Below the pieces are notes generated by a model that worked only from the letters and a program-made list of their open reading frames with translations, searched no databases and was not told the DNA's origin. This document shows, in pieces, positions 19,237 through 28,185 of a stretch of 64,000 nucleotides of DNA. A program made the translations under genes and the position numbers. Location of the stretch: contig NC_067208.1 in NCBI RefSeq assembly GCF_026262505.1, positions 6,271,962 to 6,335,961 on the forward strand, given 5' to 3'. How positions within the stretch are numbered: the first letter of the stretch is position 1; each line of letters starts with the position of its first letter. The DNA comes from Trichomonas vaginalis G3. Its lineage: Eukaryota; Parabasalia; Trichomonadida; Trichomonadidae.

Positions 19237-19815
19237 TTACTTGTAAGGGCAAGCTGCAAGAATGAAGTCGACTATCTCAGTCTTTGTTTTGACGAGCTGG
19301 ACGGCTCTTGCGAGTACGTCTGTTTTGCGGTCTCCAGCTGGTGTCTGACCTTCGTAATTGCGCATGTTCTTGAGAGCTCCAGTTGTAAATGATTGTAGGA
19401 TGAAGAGTCTCTCAGACTGCTTGAGGTAGTCTTCACGGTCACGAACCGAATCTGTGGTACGAGTCGAATCGGTCGATTTGAGGGAAGAGACTGAAAGCCT
19501 GTCGTCTTCCATAGGGGCTGTGGCATAATCTTTGCGTAAACGGTTCAGACCTTCTTCGAAGTCTTGGTCTCTCTTCGATTGAGATTGAGATTGGAATTGC
19601 TGGGGTGGAGCTTGCTGGAACATCCAAGGGTTGGGGAAGTAAGGCATAGGCTGAGGAGGGTAGTTCGGGAAGCCTTGTAGTGGAAATTGGTAGTAACCTT
19701 GAGGTGGAAATTGGTAGTAATTTGGTGGAGGGACTTGCTGGAACTGAGGTGCAGGGGCTGGTGCTTTAGGTTCCTCTGGTTTGGGAATGGGCTCGGTTGG
19801 TGGGACGTCGGACAT
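19237..19815 (-). CDS. M1 Pro/Gln/Tyr-rich protein, 192 aa
   Basis: Starts at MSDVPPTEPIPKPEEPKAPA (19815); a Met nine codons earlier is also in frame. Residues 10-85 are a disordered Pro/Gln/Tyr/Phe region with repeats of YYQFPPQG, resembling a phase-separating or adhesive sequence. Residues ~90-192 are helical and charged, with a Ser/Thr-rich stretch (SSLKSTDSTRTTDSVRDRED) and a C-terminal LARAVQLVKTKTEIVDFILA. Intact. Its 5' end faces the palindromic repeat array at 19859-20130, shared with the divergent 20131 gene. Confidence 0.6.
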   Translation of the reverse strand: MSDVPPTEPIPKPEEPKAPAPAPQFQQVPPPNYYQFPPQGYYQFPLQGFPNYPPQPMPYFPNPWMFQQAPPQQFQSQSQSKRDQDFEEGLNRLRKDYATAPMEDDRLSVSSLKSTDSTRTTDSVRDREDYLKQSERLFILQSFTTGALKNMRNYEGQTPAGDRKTDVLARAVQLVKTKTEIVDFILAACPYK

Positions 19816-19858
19816 TCGTTTGTGGCTTAACCGTCGGACCACAACGATAAAAATCTCT

Positions 19859-20130
19859 GCTCCTAGCAGTACTGCTACTGACAGTAGCAGTACTTTTACT
19901 GACAGTAGCAGTACTTTTTCTGACAGTAGCAGTACTTTTTCTGACAGTAGCAGTACTTTATCGTCGAAAACCCTCTCAAATTTTCCTTTTTACTGCTCGT
20001 AGCAGTACTTTTACTGCTCCTAGCAGTACTGCTACTGACAGTAGCAGTACTTTTACTGACAGTAGCAGTACTTTTTCTGACAGTAGCAGTACTTTTACTG
20101 ACAGTAGCAGTACTTTTTCTGACAGTAGCA
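19859..20130. repeat. Iteron-like palindromic array, candidate origin or control region
   Basis: Two clusters (19859-19960 and 19992-20130) of a ~21-bp unit CTGACAGTAGCAGTACTTTT. The core AGCAGTACT occurs eleven times. Each cluster contains a perfect hairpin in which AGTACTGCTACT is followed, after GAC, by its reverse complement (~19868-19894 and ~20016-20042). The array fills the gap between divergent genes and its last unit runs into the ATG at 20131. Such phased palindromic iterons suit initiator or regulator binding. Confidence 0.7.
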
Positions 20131-20496
20131 ATGGTCGAGGTCGAACCTACCGACGAGGCAATTTACCTAATTGAAATTAACGAGCTTGTTAAAGACTTCC
20201 TCAGGCAGAATGTAAAAGGCAAGCTTGTTAACTGTTGGATAACGGGAAGGGCTGCCTTGAATCTCGAGACTTCGACTGGAATTCCAATTCAAATACCAGA
20301 CGGGACAGCCTACGACGACATAAAGCAAGCAAAGAAAGAAGCTCTTCTCAAGTTCTTTGCCAAGCGTCCTTGGATACTACTTCCAAACAGAGAGAACCCT
20401 TTCCCAAGAATGAGCCAAATTCTCAAGGGTCTCCTTCACTTCTCGGGTCAGCCGTTCTACATAACCTGTGAAGGCGACATCCAACCAGTTCAGTAA
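20131..20496 (+). CDS. M1 hypothetical protein, 121 aa
   Basis: Intact, MVEVEPTDEAIYLIEINELV..., starting directly at the last palindromic repeat (GACAGTAGCA then ATG), so the array serves as its 5' region. Alpha/beta composition with IPIQIPDGTAYDDIKQAKKE and a C-terminal FSGQPFYITCEGDIQPVQ. No motif recognised. The higher G+C of this gene and its neighbours contrasts with the virion block to the left. Confidence 0.6.
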   Translation: MVEVEPTDEAIYLIEINELVKDFLRQNVKGKLVNCWITGRAALNLETSTGIPIQIPDGTAYDDIKQAKKEALLKFFAKRPWILLPNRENPFPRMSQILKGLLHFSGQPFYITCEGDIQPVQ

Positions 20497-20537
20497 ACCT
20501 TAACGTTTAGAGTAAAAACATTTTTTTCATTTTTTGA

Positions 20538-21122
20538 ATGAAGCAAGTTAAATTCGTCCCACACCAATCTCAATGGACCGATGAAGAGTTTCAAGCCATG
20601 GTTGAAGGCGTTGAGAACGACATAGACGGCGAACTTGAAGGAGCTCAAACCACAATTGCAACCAAAATTGCACAAGTCAAGGAACAGATAGCTCCACTTA
20701 AAGCTACCAAAGCTACTCTTGACCTCATGGATACTTACCGTTTAGATGTCAAGAGTGGAATAAGACAATTAAAATTAAAACTTCTAAACTACGAAGCTAT
20801 ACTCCAAAAGTTAGCAGAAATGAGAAGACTTTACCAGAGCTACTTACATGTAAGGGACTTACCTTCAAGCAGTCCGACCAAAGATGAATTTTCTGACATT
20901 GTCCCAATTTTGTCCGAAAGTCAGCTCAGATGTTTCGAACTGCTCCCAACATATCCGGAATATGAACGTTTGCCTGAACTCTTCCGCAATCTCAAAAAAC
21001 GTTTTTTGGTTCTCATGTTCCAAACTTTTATCGGAAGAGACAACAAACGTTCAGAAGAAGAACAAGATATTATTTTAAACTTGTTGTATGACATAACTGT
21101 CATAACAAGCTTTTTGAAGTAA
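20538..21122 (+). CDS. M1 coiled-coil protein, 194 aa
   Basis: Intact, MKQVKFVPHQSQWTDEEFQA..., with a host-like TTTTTTTCATTTTTTGA leader. The N-terminal part (TDEEFQAMVEGVENDIDGEL) is acidic, residues ~45-105 form a coiled coil, and the C-terminal half is helical with a conserved-looking Tyr/Pro segment (CFELLPTYPEYERLPELFRN). Same strand and style as the flanking genes at 20131 and 21155, so probably one functional block. Family unknown. Confidence 0.6.
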   Translation: MKQVKFVPHQSQWTDEEFQAMVEGVENDIDGELEGAQTTIATKIAQVKEQIAPLKATKATLDLMDTYRLDVKSGIRQLKLKLLNYEAILQKLAEMRRLYQSYLHVRDLPSSSPTKDEFSDIVPILSESQLRCFELLPTYPEYERLPELFRNLKKRFLVLMFQTFIGRDNKRSEEEQDIILNLLYDITVITSFLK

Positions 21123-21154
21123 AACCGCCATTCTCAAACCACTTCATTTTTTCG

Positions 21155-21853
21155 ATGTCCGAACAAGCACCGAAGCCGAACACAATAGCAGATGTCCTTT
21201 CATGGTTGCCAGACAAGCGCCCAGTTCAAATTCAAATTGCCCAATTGAAAGTTCATCTGACAAACACCATTAAGACTCTCCAAAGTAGTCTTATGACAGA
21301 GATGACCAATCTCAAAGCCGATGTCCTCATGAACCAAGCTTCCAATGAGAAACGCCTGAACGATTTCACGGAAACCTTGCGCATTTACGCGAGAGAGAAC
21401 CGAGACCTTGCCAGACTCATCTACCGTTTCTTCGAAGAGATAGACGCCATCTGGAAGGTACTCGGAAAGGACAGAACATGCAACACCGTACTTCGTGAAC
21501 ACAGAATTGCCGAAGGTATTATCAAAGAAGAGGAAGAAGAGGAAGAAGAGGAAGAAGAGGAAGAAGAAGAAGTTCCTGAAGCCGCTACATGGGCAACCCT
21601 TGTTGCCGATGACACTTACGAAATTTCCCAACCCTACCCATACCAAATCCGCAACAAGGAGACCGGCAAGGTTCTTACCCCAGTCCTCAACAACTTGGGA
21701 CACTTGAACCTTAACCTTCGGAATCGCGGTTCAATTTCCATGGGCAAGCTTGTCGCAATTCAATGGGTTCCAAATCCAGACAAGAAGACGAGGGTCAGAC
21801 ACATTGACGGTGACAAGCTCAACAACCGTAAGGAGAACCTCGAGTGGTTCTAA
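21155..21853 (+). CDS. M1 coiled-coil protein with C-terminal NUMOD4/HNH-like domain
   Basis: Intact, 232 residues. Residues ~1-120 form helices and a coiled coil (IQIAQLKVHLTNTIKTLQSS). A run of 15 Glu with GAGGAA codons follows (~123-140), then a domain at ~145-232 that starts like NUMOD4 (YEISQPYPYQIRNKETGKV) and ends with the HNH signature VRHIDGDKLNNRKENLEWF, as in phage and algal-virus homing-type endonucleases. Only the C-terminal half of an HNH motif is expected in this HNH_3 subtype. It may cut DNA during packaging, replication or spread. Leader CTTCATTTTTTCG before the ATG is Inr-like. Confidence 0.72.
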   Translation: MSEQAPKPNTIADVLSWLPDKRPVQIQIAQLKVHLTNTIKTLQSSLMTEMTNLKADVLMNQASNEKRLNDFTETLRIYARENRDLARLIYRFFEEIDAIWKVLGKDRTCNTVLREHRIAEGIIKEEEEEEEEEEEEEEEVPEAATWATLVADDTYEISQPYPYQIRNKETGKVLTPVLNNLGHLNLNLRNRGSISMGKLVAIQWVPNPDKKTRVRHIDGDKLNNRKENLEWF

Positions 21854-21919
21854 GAGTAAAAAAATTTTATTTTAGGGGGAAACCCCAAGTAAATTTAGGT
21901 GTTTATTTGGATAAGTATG

Positions 21920-22165
21920 TTAAATTAAGGTAATTTGCAAAATTAGTTCCTGACCTTTGAATTGGACTCTTTCGTTATCCCAGTTGCGTAGGAGGTCGTC
22001 CCAGAGGAGTTGGTAGAATTGCCAATCCAAGGACGATTTGTCCTCCCAGGCATTGAGGATGTACTGCTCGTAGAGTTTCATGACCTCTGCCTTGCACCAG
22101 ACACCCTCTCCCTTGGAACGTAAGGCTTCTTCGAAGTGCTCGAATGCGATTGGCTGCGTGACCAT
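21920..22165 (-). CDS. M1 small hypothetical protein, 81 aa
   Basis: Starts at MVTQPIAFEHFEEALRSKGE (22165), chosen because GTGTCATTTCGG, an Inr-like word, lies directly upstream on the minus strand; an ATG four codons earlier overlaps that word. A Trp-rich helical protein (LDWQFYQLLWDDLLRNWDNE). Divergent to the 22196 gene. Function unknown; intact. Confidence 0.5.
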   Translation of the reverse strand: MVTQPIAFEHFEEALRSKGEGVWCKAEVMKLYEQYILNAWEDKSSLDWQFYQLLWDDLLRNWDNERVQFKGQELILQITLI

Positions 22166-22195
22166 CCGAAATGACACTTTTTGTCCGTTTGGTCA

Positions 22196-22441
22196 ATGTT
22201 TGTGTCTCGTGCCATAGTCGACGAAAATACAGACAAACAGGTTATATATGAGTTTGAGACCAAGAATGGTGTAACTCGACCTGTCCGATTCAAAGACTCC
22301 GAGGGCGACCATGAAATTAAACGGAAATTAGCTAGGAAGGAATATAAAATGGACTGGTTGCCACCACCTCCACCTCCACCACCTTTACCTGTTCCTCAAG
22401 TAAATAAGCCTTTCCCGTTCCCAAGAATTCCCACATTTTAA
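22196..22441 (+). CDS. M1 small protein with polyproline C-terminus, 81 aa
   Basis: Starts at MFVSRAIVDENTDKQVIYEF (22196). The first ~50 residues look like a small beta domain with a basic end (KRKLARKEYKMDWL), followed by eight consecutive Pro and a further Pro/Phe-rich tail (VNKPFPFPRIP). Polyproline of this type usually binds SH3/WW/profilin-like partners. Intact; 22 bp before the end of the convergent polymerase gene. Role unknown. Confidence 0.5.
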   Translation: MFVSRAIVDENTDKQVIYEFETKNGVTRPVRFKDSEGDHEIKRKLARKEYKMDWLPPPPPPPPLPVPQVNKPFPFPRIPTF

Positions 22442-22463
22442 TTCAAATTCGAATAAAAATTTT

Positions 22464-24605
22464 TTATTTCATGCAATGTTTTATTTCTGTGCCGTCTTCA
22501 AGTATGCCCCAGTACTTACGCTTGGAGAGGACATGAACTTCGGTGAAAATTTTGTCCAATTTGAATTGACCCATCTTCTCACCGACCATCCCATTTCAAT
22601 GAGTTTGTTGTACCTTCTTCGTTCGTCATGAGTGCGTCAATGTTCTCATAGTAAACCACACTTTCGATTTGACTTCGGAGAAGAATTTGTTGTAGTTGTC
22701 AAGGACTGCCTTTGCGAACTGAGGGTAAGACCAATGTTCGACAATAGGTTTTAATGTGGTTACTAAGCCACTTTGACCTTGAGTGAATTCGTACTTCAAA
22801 ACAAAAGGAGAAAACCTTTCAACAAAGTTGTCGACCTTCTCATAATGTTTACTCTTCATCTCTTGAGGTTTCTTAATGGAATATCCCCATGTCGAATTCA
22901 TAAGCAATTTGAGTGTCATTGCAAGTTTGGGGTTTGAAGCTTTCCTAATATCATACAGTTGTTGTATGACTTTTCCAACTGTATAGTTCCTTCCCGGGAA
23001 CTCACCATCTTCGTTTGGAATTCCAGTCGGAATATATTGGACAAACCTCATGTATGCAGCGTTAAGGTCGACATAGTATATCTTTTCATCTGAGTCGAAC
23101 TTGTCGCAACCAATTGGTCCAGTTTGTGGAAATTCAAGTGAGTCTCTTATCTTCTGAGAAACTTCTCCTGTTATCTCATAAACATCGTCGAAGCAACCTG
23201 TTTCATATAAAACCTTCTGACCTAACTCAGATGCTCTCCAATACAATTTGACGTCAATTGGATGTCTCAATGGAAGTTTGTTTATAGCATCTTGAAGTTC
23301 TTGCAACCTCATTGGAAGTTCTTCTGGTTCAGGTTGGTATCCGAACAATCCAACTCCTTGTGGAATTGTGTACTTCTTTTGTACTAGAACTTTGTCTGGA
23401 ACAACTTTTGGTCTTGCTAACAGTGAAAAGTTTGTTTCGTCTTTTGGTACAAAAGTTTCTGTCAGCTTGTCATCTGGAATTGGTTCCAACAAACCTTTCT
23501 CGAAAAGAATGTTTACAGCTCTGACAATGTTGCACTTGCCTTTTCCGAACAATGGGTTTGTAAGACTTTCGTTCAACATGAAGTGGTTGTGGACAATTAC
23601 AATCTTCAACCATGGTAAATTGAACTCAACAACATAGTCGTCATGTGAAGAACCTTTAGCTGTAGGTATGTTGACTCGGATATTGACATTTGCCAACGGT
23701 GCAATTTTTGCCAATTGACCTCTGAGAATGTACCTTGTCTTCACACATGACTCAAGATACTTCATCTTCTCATCTGTAACAAGACCAGAGTTCCTGAGAC
23801 ATGTAAGAATGCAAGGTTCATTGACAATTGTTTCAATTGAATTGTAAATTCCATACCTTGTCAAGTCAATGTCAGACTTATTTATGAACGGGAAGTATCC
23901 AGCATGTTGTCTGACTGCTTGAGGGTTAGGTTGGTACCATTCGAACTTGACACTTGCAATTCCTTCAATTGCATTCAAAATGTCTGAGTCGGAGTCAACC
24001 ATTTGTTCTCTCTTTGTAGTCTTGAAAGCGTCAAGAAGTTTTGCAGCTGTTTGTTCATTGCCATTTGCATAGTAAATGTGACCATCCAAATCTGTTATGG
24101 TCAATCTGAGATTGTATCCTTTCTTATTTCCGTCTTGTATGGCAGCAAGTACACCCATGAAGCCTTCTTTGTTCTTTCCTTCGTCAAAGTTTACTGTAAA
24201 GGTTCGACCAGATGTAATTTGACTTCTAACTTCACGATACTTTTCATATGCATATCTTGTTCTTTCCATGGGAGCATGCATCTTCACCTCCTTTTTTCCT
24301 TCTCAAAGGATGCAATTGTTCGTCATGTTTCCAGTAGAATCTGGCAAAGCCGTCGTGTCCTTCAACTTGAGGTTCACTAACATCGAAAGGCATGTCCATA
24401 AGACGTTCTTCTTCTAACCTCTCTAGTCTGTTTGGATAATTGGCACGTGCTGTTTCCAAATCCATTTCGTAGCGACCAGCCAGTTTGTCATAGACTTTTA
24501 TGGGTCTTCCCTTCCTATATTTAAATTCTTCGAAACTCTCCAACCATATCTTTGCAACTCTGCTTTTATTCTAGCAGACTTTCTATCCATTCTATATGGG
24601 GGCAT
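22464..24605 (-). pseudogene. M1 B-family DNA polymerase, frameshifted
   Basis: Starts at 24605 (MPPYRMDRKSARIKAELQRY) after TTTTTTTATTTTTATAAAA, passes frameshifts near 24545 and 24290, then a 553-residue frame, then breaks near 22650, 22605 and 22580, ending GQFKLDKIFTEVHVL...KHCMK at 22464. Palm motif A is YYVDLNAAYMRF and motif B is KLLMNSTWGYSIKK. Motif C reads VVYYENIDALMT, where the first of the two usual Asp residues is Asn. No exonuclease DxE motif is obvious in the ~350-residue N-terminal part. Protein-primed type is assumed from the Polinton context. About 713 codons in all. Confidence 0.78.
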
Positions 24606-24635
24606 TTTTATAAAAATAAAAAAATGTTTTTTTCT

Positions 24636-25217
24636 TTACTTAACATAACCGCCTGCTGCCATAAGTCTTTGACGCCAACCCATACCAGCTAATGAAGGTT
24701 GACTTGGTTTAGTTTAAACTAAACTTTGGTTTTGGTTTATCTTCAGTTTTTGGTTTTTCTTCTTCTATCGGTTTTTCGTCACTTTTCGGTTCCTCTGACT
24801 TTACTTCACTGCAGGAACAGTTGTGTTGTCAACATCTTCATAAATATCATATGCCATTTGTTTTTGTTTTCCTTTCAACTTTTTGTGTTTGTTGTAAAGT
24901 TTAGAATATTTCGACTCTAAGTCAATGAGATGTTCTATAATGAACTGTTGGTCAGTGAAGTAAACTTTTCCATCTGTTGTCTCGAAAGCTCCTTCAGACT
25001 TCAATATTTTATTTGTGAGAGTCTGTTTCTTTTTTGAGATACTAGCCGTTCCATTTCTATGAAAAGTGACTTTATAGTTAGGGTTTGTATTTCCAGACCT
25101 GGCACTTTCTATTATTGAATTTTTCTCTTCATCTGTAAGTTCTTTGACAGGTTTTGACAATGGTTCTGAACTTTTTGTTTGTGGTGTCAAATCTACCGTT
25201 TCAACTTCTTCGGTCAT
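24636..25217 (-). pseudogene. M1 hypothetical protein, frameshifted C-terminus
   Basis: A 138-residue frame starts at 25217 (MTEEVETVDLTPQTKSSEPL) after TTTTTTACTGAG. A beta-rich centre (YKVTFHRNGTASISKKKQTL) and coiled coil follow. Past the stop at 24801 coding continues in another frame with Pro/Glu/Lys repeats (KSDEKPIEEEKPKTEDKPKP), and after a second break ends SLAGMGWRQRLMAAGGYVK at 24636. The Gly/Arg-rich end resembles the C-termini of small virion proteins. Function unknown. Confidence 0.55.
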
Positions 25218-25236
25218 TTCATCTCAGTAAAAAATT

Positions 25237-25389
25237 TTAGTTTGGTTTGTTTTCAACTGGTTGTTGTTGTTTTTTAAGTCGGTCTAAAACTTCCTGAGGT
25301 ATAGGAAGAACTTGACAAACACGTTGTGTAACTGCTGGAAGCCGACAAATCCATCTTGAACCCATTTGTCTCAATGCTGTATTGTTCAT
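25237..25389 (-). CDS. M1 small protein, 50 aa
   Basis: An intact frame too short to be listed by length: MNNTALRQMGSRWICRLPAV at its start and a Gln-rich end QQQQPVENKPN. Its leader, TTTTTTACTGAGATGAA, is the same as that of the next gene downstream (25217), which supports it as a real gene. Possibly a small virion or adaptor peptide; no known family. Confidence 0.5.
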   Translation of the reverse strand: MNNTALRQMGSRWICRLPAVTQRVCQVLPIPQEVLDRLKKQQQPVENKPN

Positions 25390-25408
25390 TTCATCTCAGT
25401 AAAAAACT

Positions 25409-25810
25409 TTACATTCCCCACGTTTGAGGCGGTTGAGGTTGGTTATTGTTTACCCATTGTTGTGCATGGTTATATCCTCTGTTAAAGAATCTTTCACCTT
25501 GGTCCATATAGTGTCCTGCTTGGTTATAGTAGTCATTTGCTTTGTTATAATAGTTTCCTGCTTGTCTTCCTACATTGTCCATCCATCCTTGAACTTTTCC
25601 TCTTGTTTCAGGATTTGGAATAAGATTTGTTGCATCTCGTGCTACATCCCAACCTTTCTGTACAGTTTGTATAATAGGTTGTGCTTTCTCTTTAAGTATA
25701 CCTAATGTACTCAAAATCTTCCTTCCAACTCCAAATACACCTCTGGCTATTGTTCCCACTGCGGGCAAAAATCTGGATGCAACTCCTGCTAATGCGCCAA
25801 ATAAACCCAT
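25409..25810 (-). CDS. M1 small amphipathic virion-type protein, 133 aa
   Basis: Intact, MGLFGALAGVASRFLPAVGT... The N-terminal ~45 residues form a Gly/Ala-rich amphipathic stretch, then a basic helix, then a Tyr/Asn/Gln-rich tail (YYNKANDYYNQAGHYMDQGE) and a Pro/Gln end. The design (amphipathic N-terminus of a small minor virion protein) parallels M2 proteins at 42736 and 43002 and is reminiscent of adenovirus/Polinton minor capsid proteins that act on membranes. Divergent from the integrase with an 17-bp gap. Confidence 0.6.
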   Translation of the reverse strand: MGLFGALAGVASRFLPAVGTIARGVFGVGRKILSTLGILKEKAQPIIQTVQKGWDVARDATNLIPNPETRGKVQGWMDNVGRQAGNYYNKANDYYNQAGHYMDQGERFFNRGYNHAQQWVNNNQPQPPQTWGM

Positions 25811-25827
25811 TTCTTATGGGTTAAAAA

Positions 25828-26789
25828 ATGACGAATCCAAACAAGGACCCCTATGTTTCTAAAGGCAACAAAGAAAGCACTCATGATAAAAAATCTTTAG
25901 TTCAACACCAAATGCTTGGTTTATGGATATCTTGGAAAACATTCCGAGGTATAGAGAAGATGGACCACCATACTGGCTAATATTTGTCGGTCAAAACACA
26001 AGATACTGTGAAGCCATACCATTATGGTCCAAAAATATTTTAGATGTGAAAACTGCTTTGACAATATTCGTTGACAAATACCATCCAACAAAACTGACAT
26101 CTGACTGTGAAAGTTCTTTCAAATCAGATGATGTAAAAAACTATCTGCGTTCAAAAAATGTAAACCAATATTTCATTGTCGACCAAAACCATTCTGCTCT
26201 TGGTGTCATTGACGGTTGTATAAAAATGTTAAGAGACTTAAACCAACCACAAGGTGGTGAAGCAAATGAAATGTCATATGACGACAAATATAGACACTTC
26301 TCCATGGCAAAGATGAGACAAGTTTTAAATATTTACAATAGCCGTAAACAAAAAGGTTTGGGAAACCACTCCCCCGAAGAAATGAAAAACAACCCTGACT
26401 TAGAGAAAGACTATATATTTTAATAATTTAGTCAAAGAGACAAACAAGAAAGAATGCCGGGCTTCAAACTTCAGAAAGGCGACAAATGAAAATAGAAATA
26501 CCTAAACGCGAACCCATATGAAAATACTATTGACTATGACAACAATGGGAACCCGACAGGTACTCACATTCGTGTTCGTAAAAATAGAAGAAAGTATACA
26601 AGAGAATATTATGAAGTTTTAGGCAAACATGGCAAAATGTACACACTGCAAGCAGAAGATAAAACGACTATTGTCAGACCTCGTTTCAAACTTGTCAAAG
26701 TTCAAGGTGGTATACTTTCAAAGACAGTTCCTAACAAATATAAGACAACTCCTGACGAATATGCTAAAGAAGTTGAAAATGACGACTAA
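25828..26789 (+). pseudogene. M1 retroviral-type integrase (rve), frameshifted
   Basis: Starts at ATG 25828 (MTNPNKDPYVSKGNKESTHD), shifts frame near 25915 into MDILENIPRYRE and runs to 26423, then after breaks reads KLQKGDK and NANPYENTIDYDNN to the stop at 26787-26789. The core has D (MDIL), D (KLTSDCESSF) and, 35 residues on, D in GVIDGCIKMLRD, where retroviral integrases have Glu. The last ~100 residues are a basic chromo/SH3-like C-terminal domain. It would insert the element and make the GATTT duplication. The N-terminal zinc domain is not visible. It overlaps the fibre gene tail-to-tail by a few bases. Confidence 0.8.
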
Positions 26790-28185
26790 GCAATTCTATA
26801 CCATGCGTAAACTGTCATGTAAGGTGGCATGTAGTCTTTACTTTGTCCCGTTGTTTGCGTATATCCGAAACGCGATGTGTATGGTTTCCATCTCCCTGAG
26901 TGTCACCCCAGAAACAATTTATAGCAAACTGAACGTCGTCTTTAACATCATATCCTTTACCTTTTTTCATTGCTGACCAATCCCAAAATTATGCTTATGC
27001 CAACCTGCTTGAGATGTACTTAAATCTATGTAGTGACTGTGCGCAGGTAAATTTTCACCTGAAATCGTTTTACTTCCTCCTGTTTCCTTTGAAGAGTTTG
27101 CACAATACAAAAACCTGTCAACTATTTGAGTCCAAGTTCCAAACCAGAACTGTTTCTGGTCTGGTAGAGTTCATTGACGTATAAAAGAGCCTATAGGATA
27201 TAATGTTTGAAGCATTTCTGTCTTTAATGTTTGAAGCTCTGTTTTGTCTGCTTTCCTTGTCATATAAATCTTGAGCAGTGAATTTAGTATTATATTCATC
27301 CTTCATGACATAAACATCTTTACATCTAATGTTTCTCATCGTCGTTATGTCGTCATCCGATGTTAAACCTTGTGGAAAGTTAGGAGGTTTACAATATATG
27401 CATCCCCACCAGTTTCTTCAACCGTTCCTTCAATACTTCTATAGCAACAGTTGTAAAACTTGTATGTGTATGGTTCTTGTCTGCTTTCTTCCTAACTCAT
27501 CGTTAACATAAGTTTTATCTGCTTTAAGGTCTAAACATCCTGAAACCCATCCTGTATCGGCTTTAACTTTAAAAGTCTTCGATGTCCATTCATGGTACCA
27601 GTCAACCCTTTCTTTCATTTCGTTATCTTTTTCATCCACATATTCCTTATCCGCTTCTTCTCTAACTTACTAGCCACATATTCCTTATCTGCTTTCTTTT
27701 CAAGGCTAACGTTTAAGTCTGTTATTTCAGATATAGAATGTGTATGAGTCTTTTTAGAATATTCGTTTTCAGCTCTTGTCACTTCACTTGACATTTATTG
27801 TCAACATATGTTTTGTCTGCTAGTTCAGGATGAGTATGTTCTTTTGTTGCATAAGCATTGTTAGCTCTTTCTTTTCTTTTGCTATTGCATCGTCTACATA
27901 TTCTTTGTCAGCTTTGTTGTCAACATCTGCTTTCAAAAGAAGTTCATTTATAGGTTTCTCGTTTAAAGTTCCTTTTGTTGGATTTATACAGACAGTATTG
28001 TTCTTCTTGTCTTGAAATAGAAACTCATCTGTCATTGGGTTTAATGTCAGTTTTAAGTTTCCTTCTTTCAATGACTCAGATATCTTAGAATAGTTTGAAA
28101 AGTTTGTTGTGTTCTTATTTAGAGCTTGCATAATGAGTTGTCGGTTGTGTTGTATTTCTCTCATGGAAGCAATATCTTTCGACAT
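26786..28185 (-). pseudogene. M1 phage-type tail fibre with tail-collar domain, frameshifted
   Basis: Starts at 28185 (MSKDIASMREIQHNRQLIMQ). After an N-terminal attachment region come spaced repeats of the kind ADK-x-YV(D/N)(D/E) (27990-27440), typical of trimeric fibre shafts. The C-terminal part reads FYTSMNSTRPE, then FGTWTQIVDRFLYC, then GENLPAHSHYIDL, and ends YMPPYMTVYAWYRIA at 26786. These are the hallmarks of the tail-collar domain of bacteriophage fibres. At least six frameshifts. ~465 codons in all. The likely role is receptor binding at the virion surface; presence in a protist Polinton suggests acquisition from phage. Confidence 0.78.

Noticed and set aside
19781-20002. Plus-strand frame of Ser/Thr repeats over the palindromic array
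   Set aside because: It is a by-product of the 21-bp repeat and lies opposite the start of the 19237-19815 gene.
19859-20130. CRISPR-like array
   Set aside because: Units are contiguous palindromic iterons with no unique spacers of constant length, and the genome is eukaryotic.
21495-21707. Lys/Arg-rich frame overlapping the poly-Glu linker
   Set aside because: Alternate-frame reading of the GAGGAA run in the HNH gene; no independent start signal.
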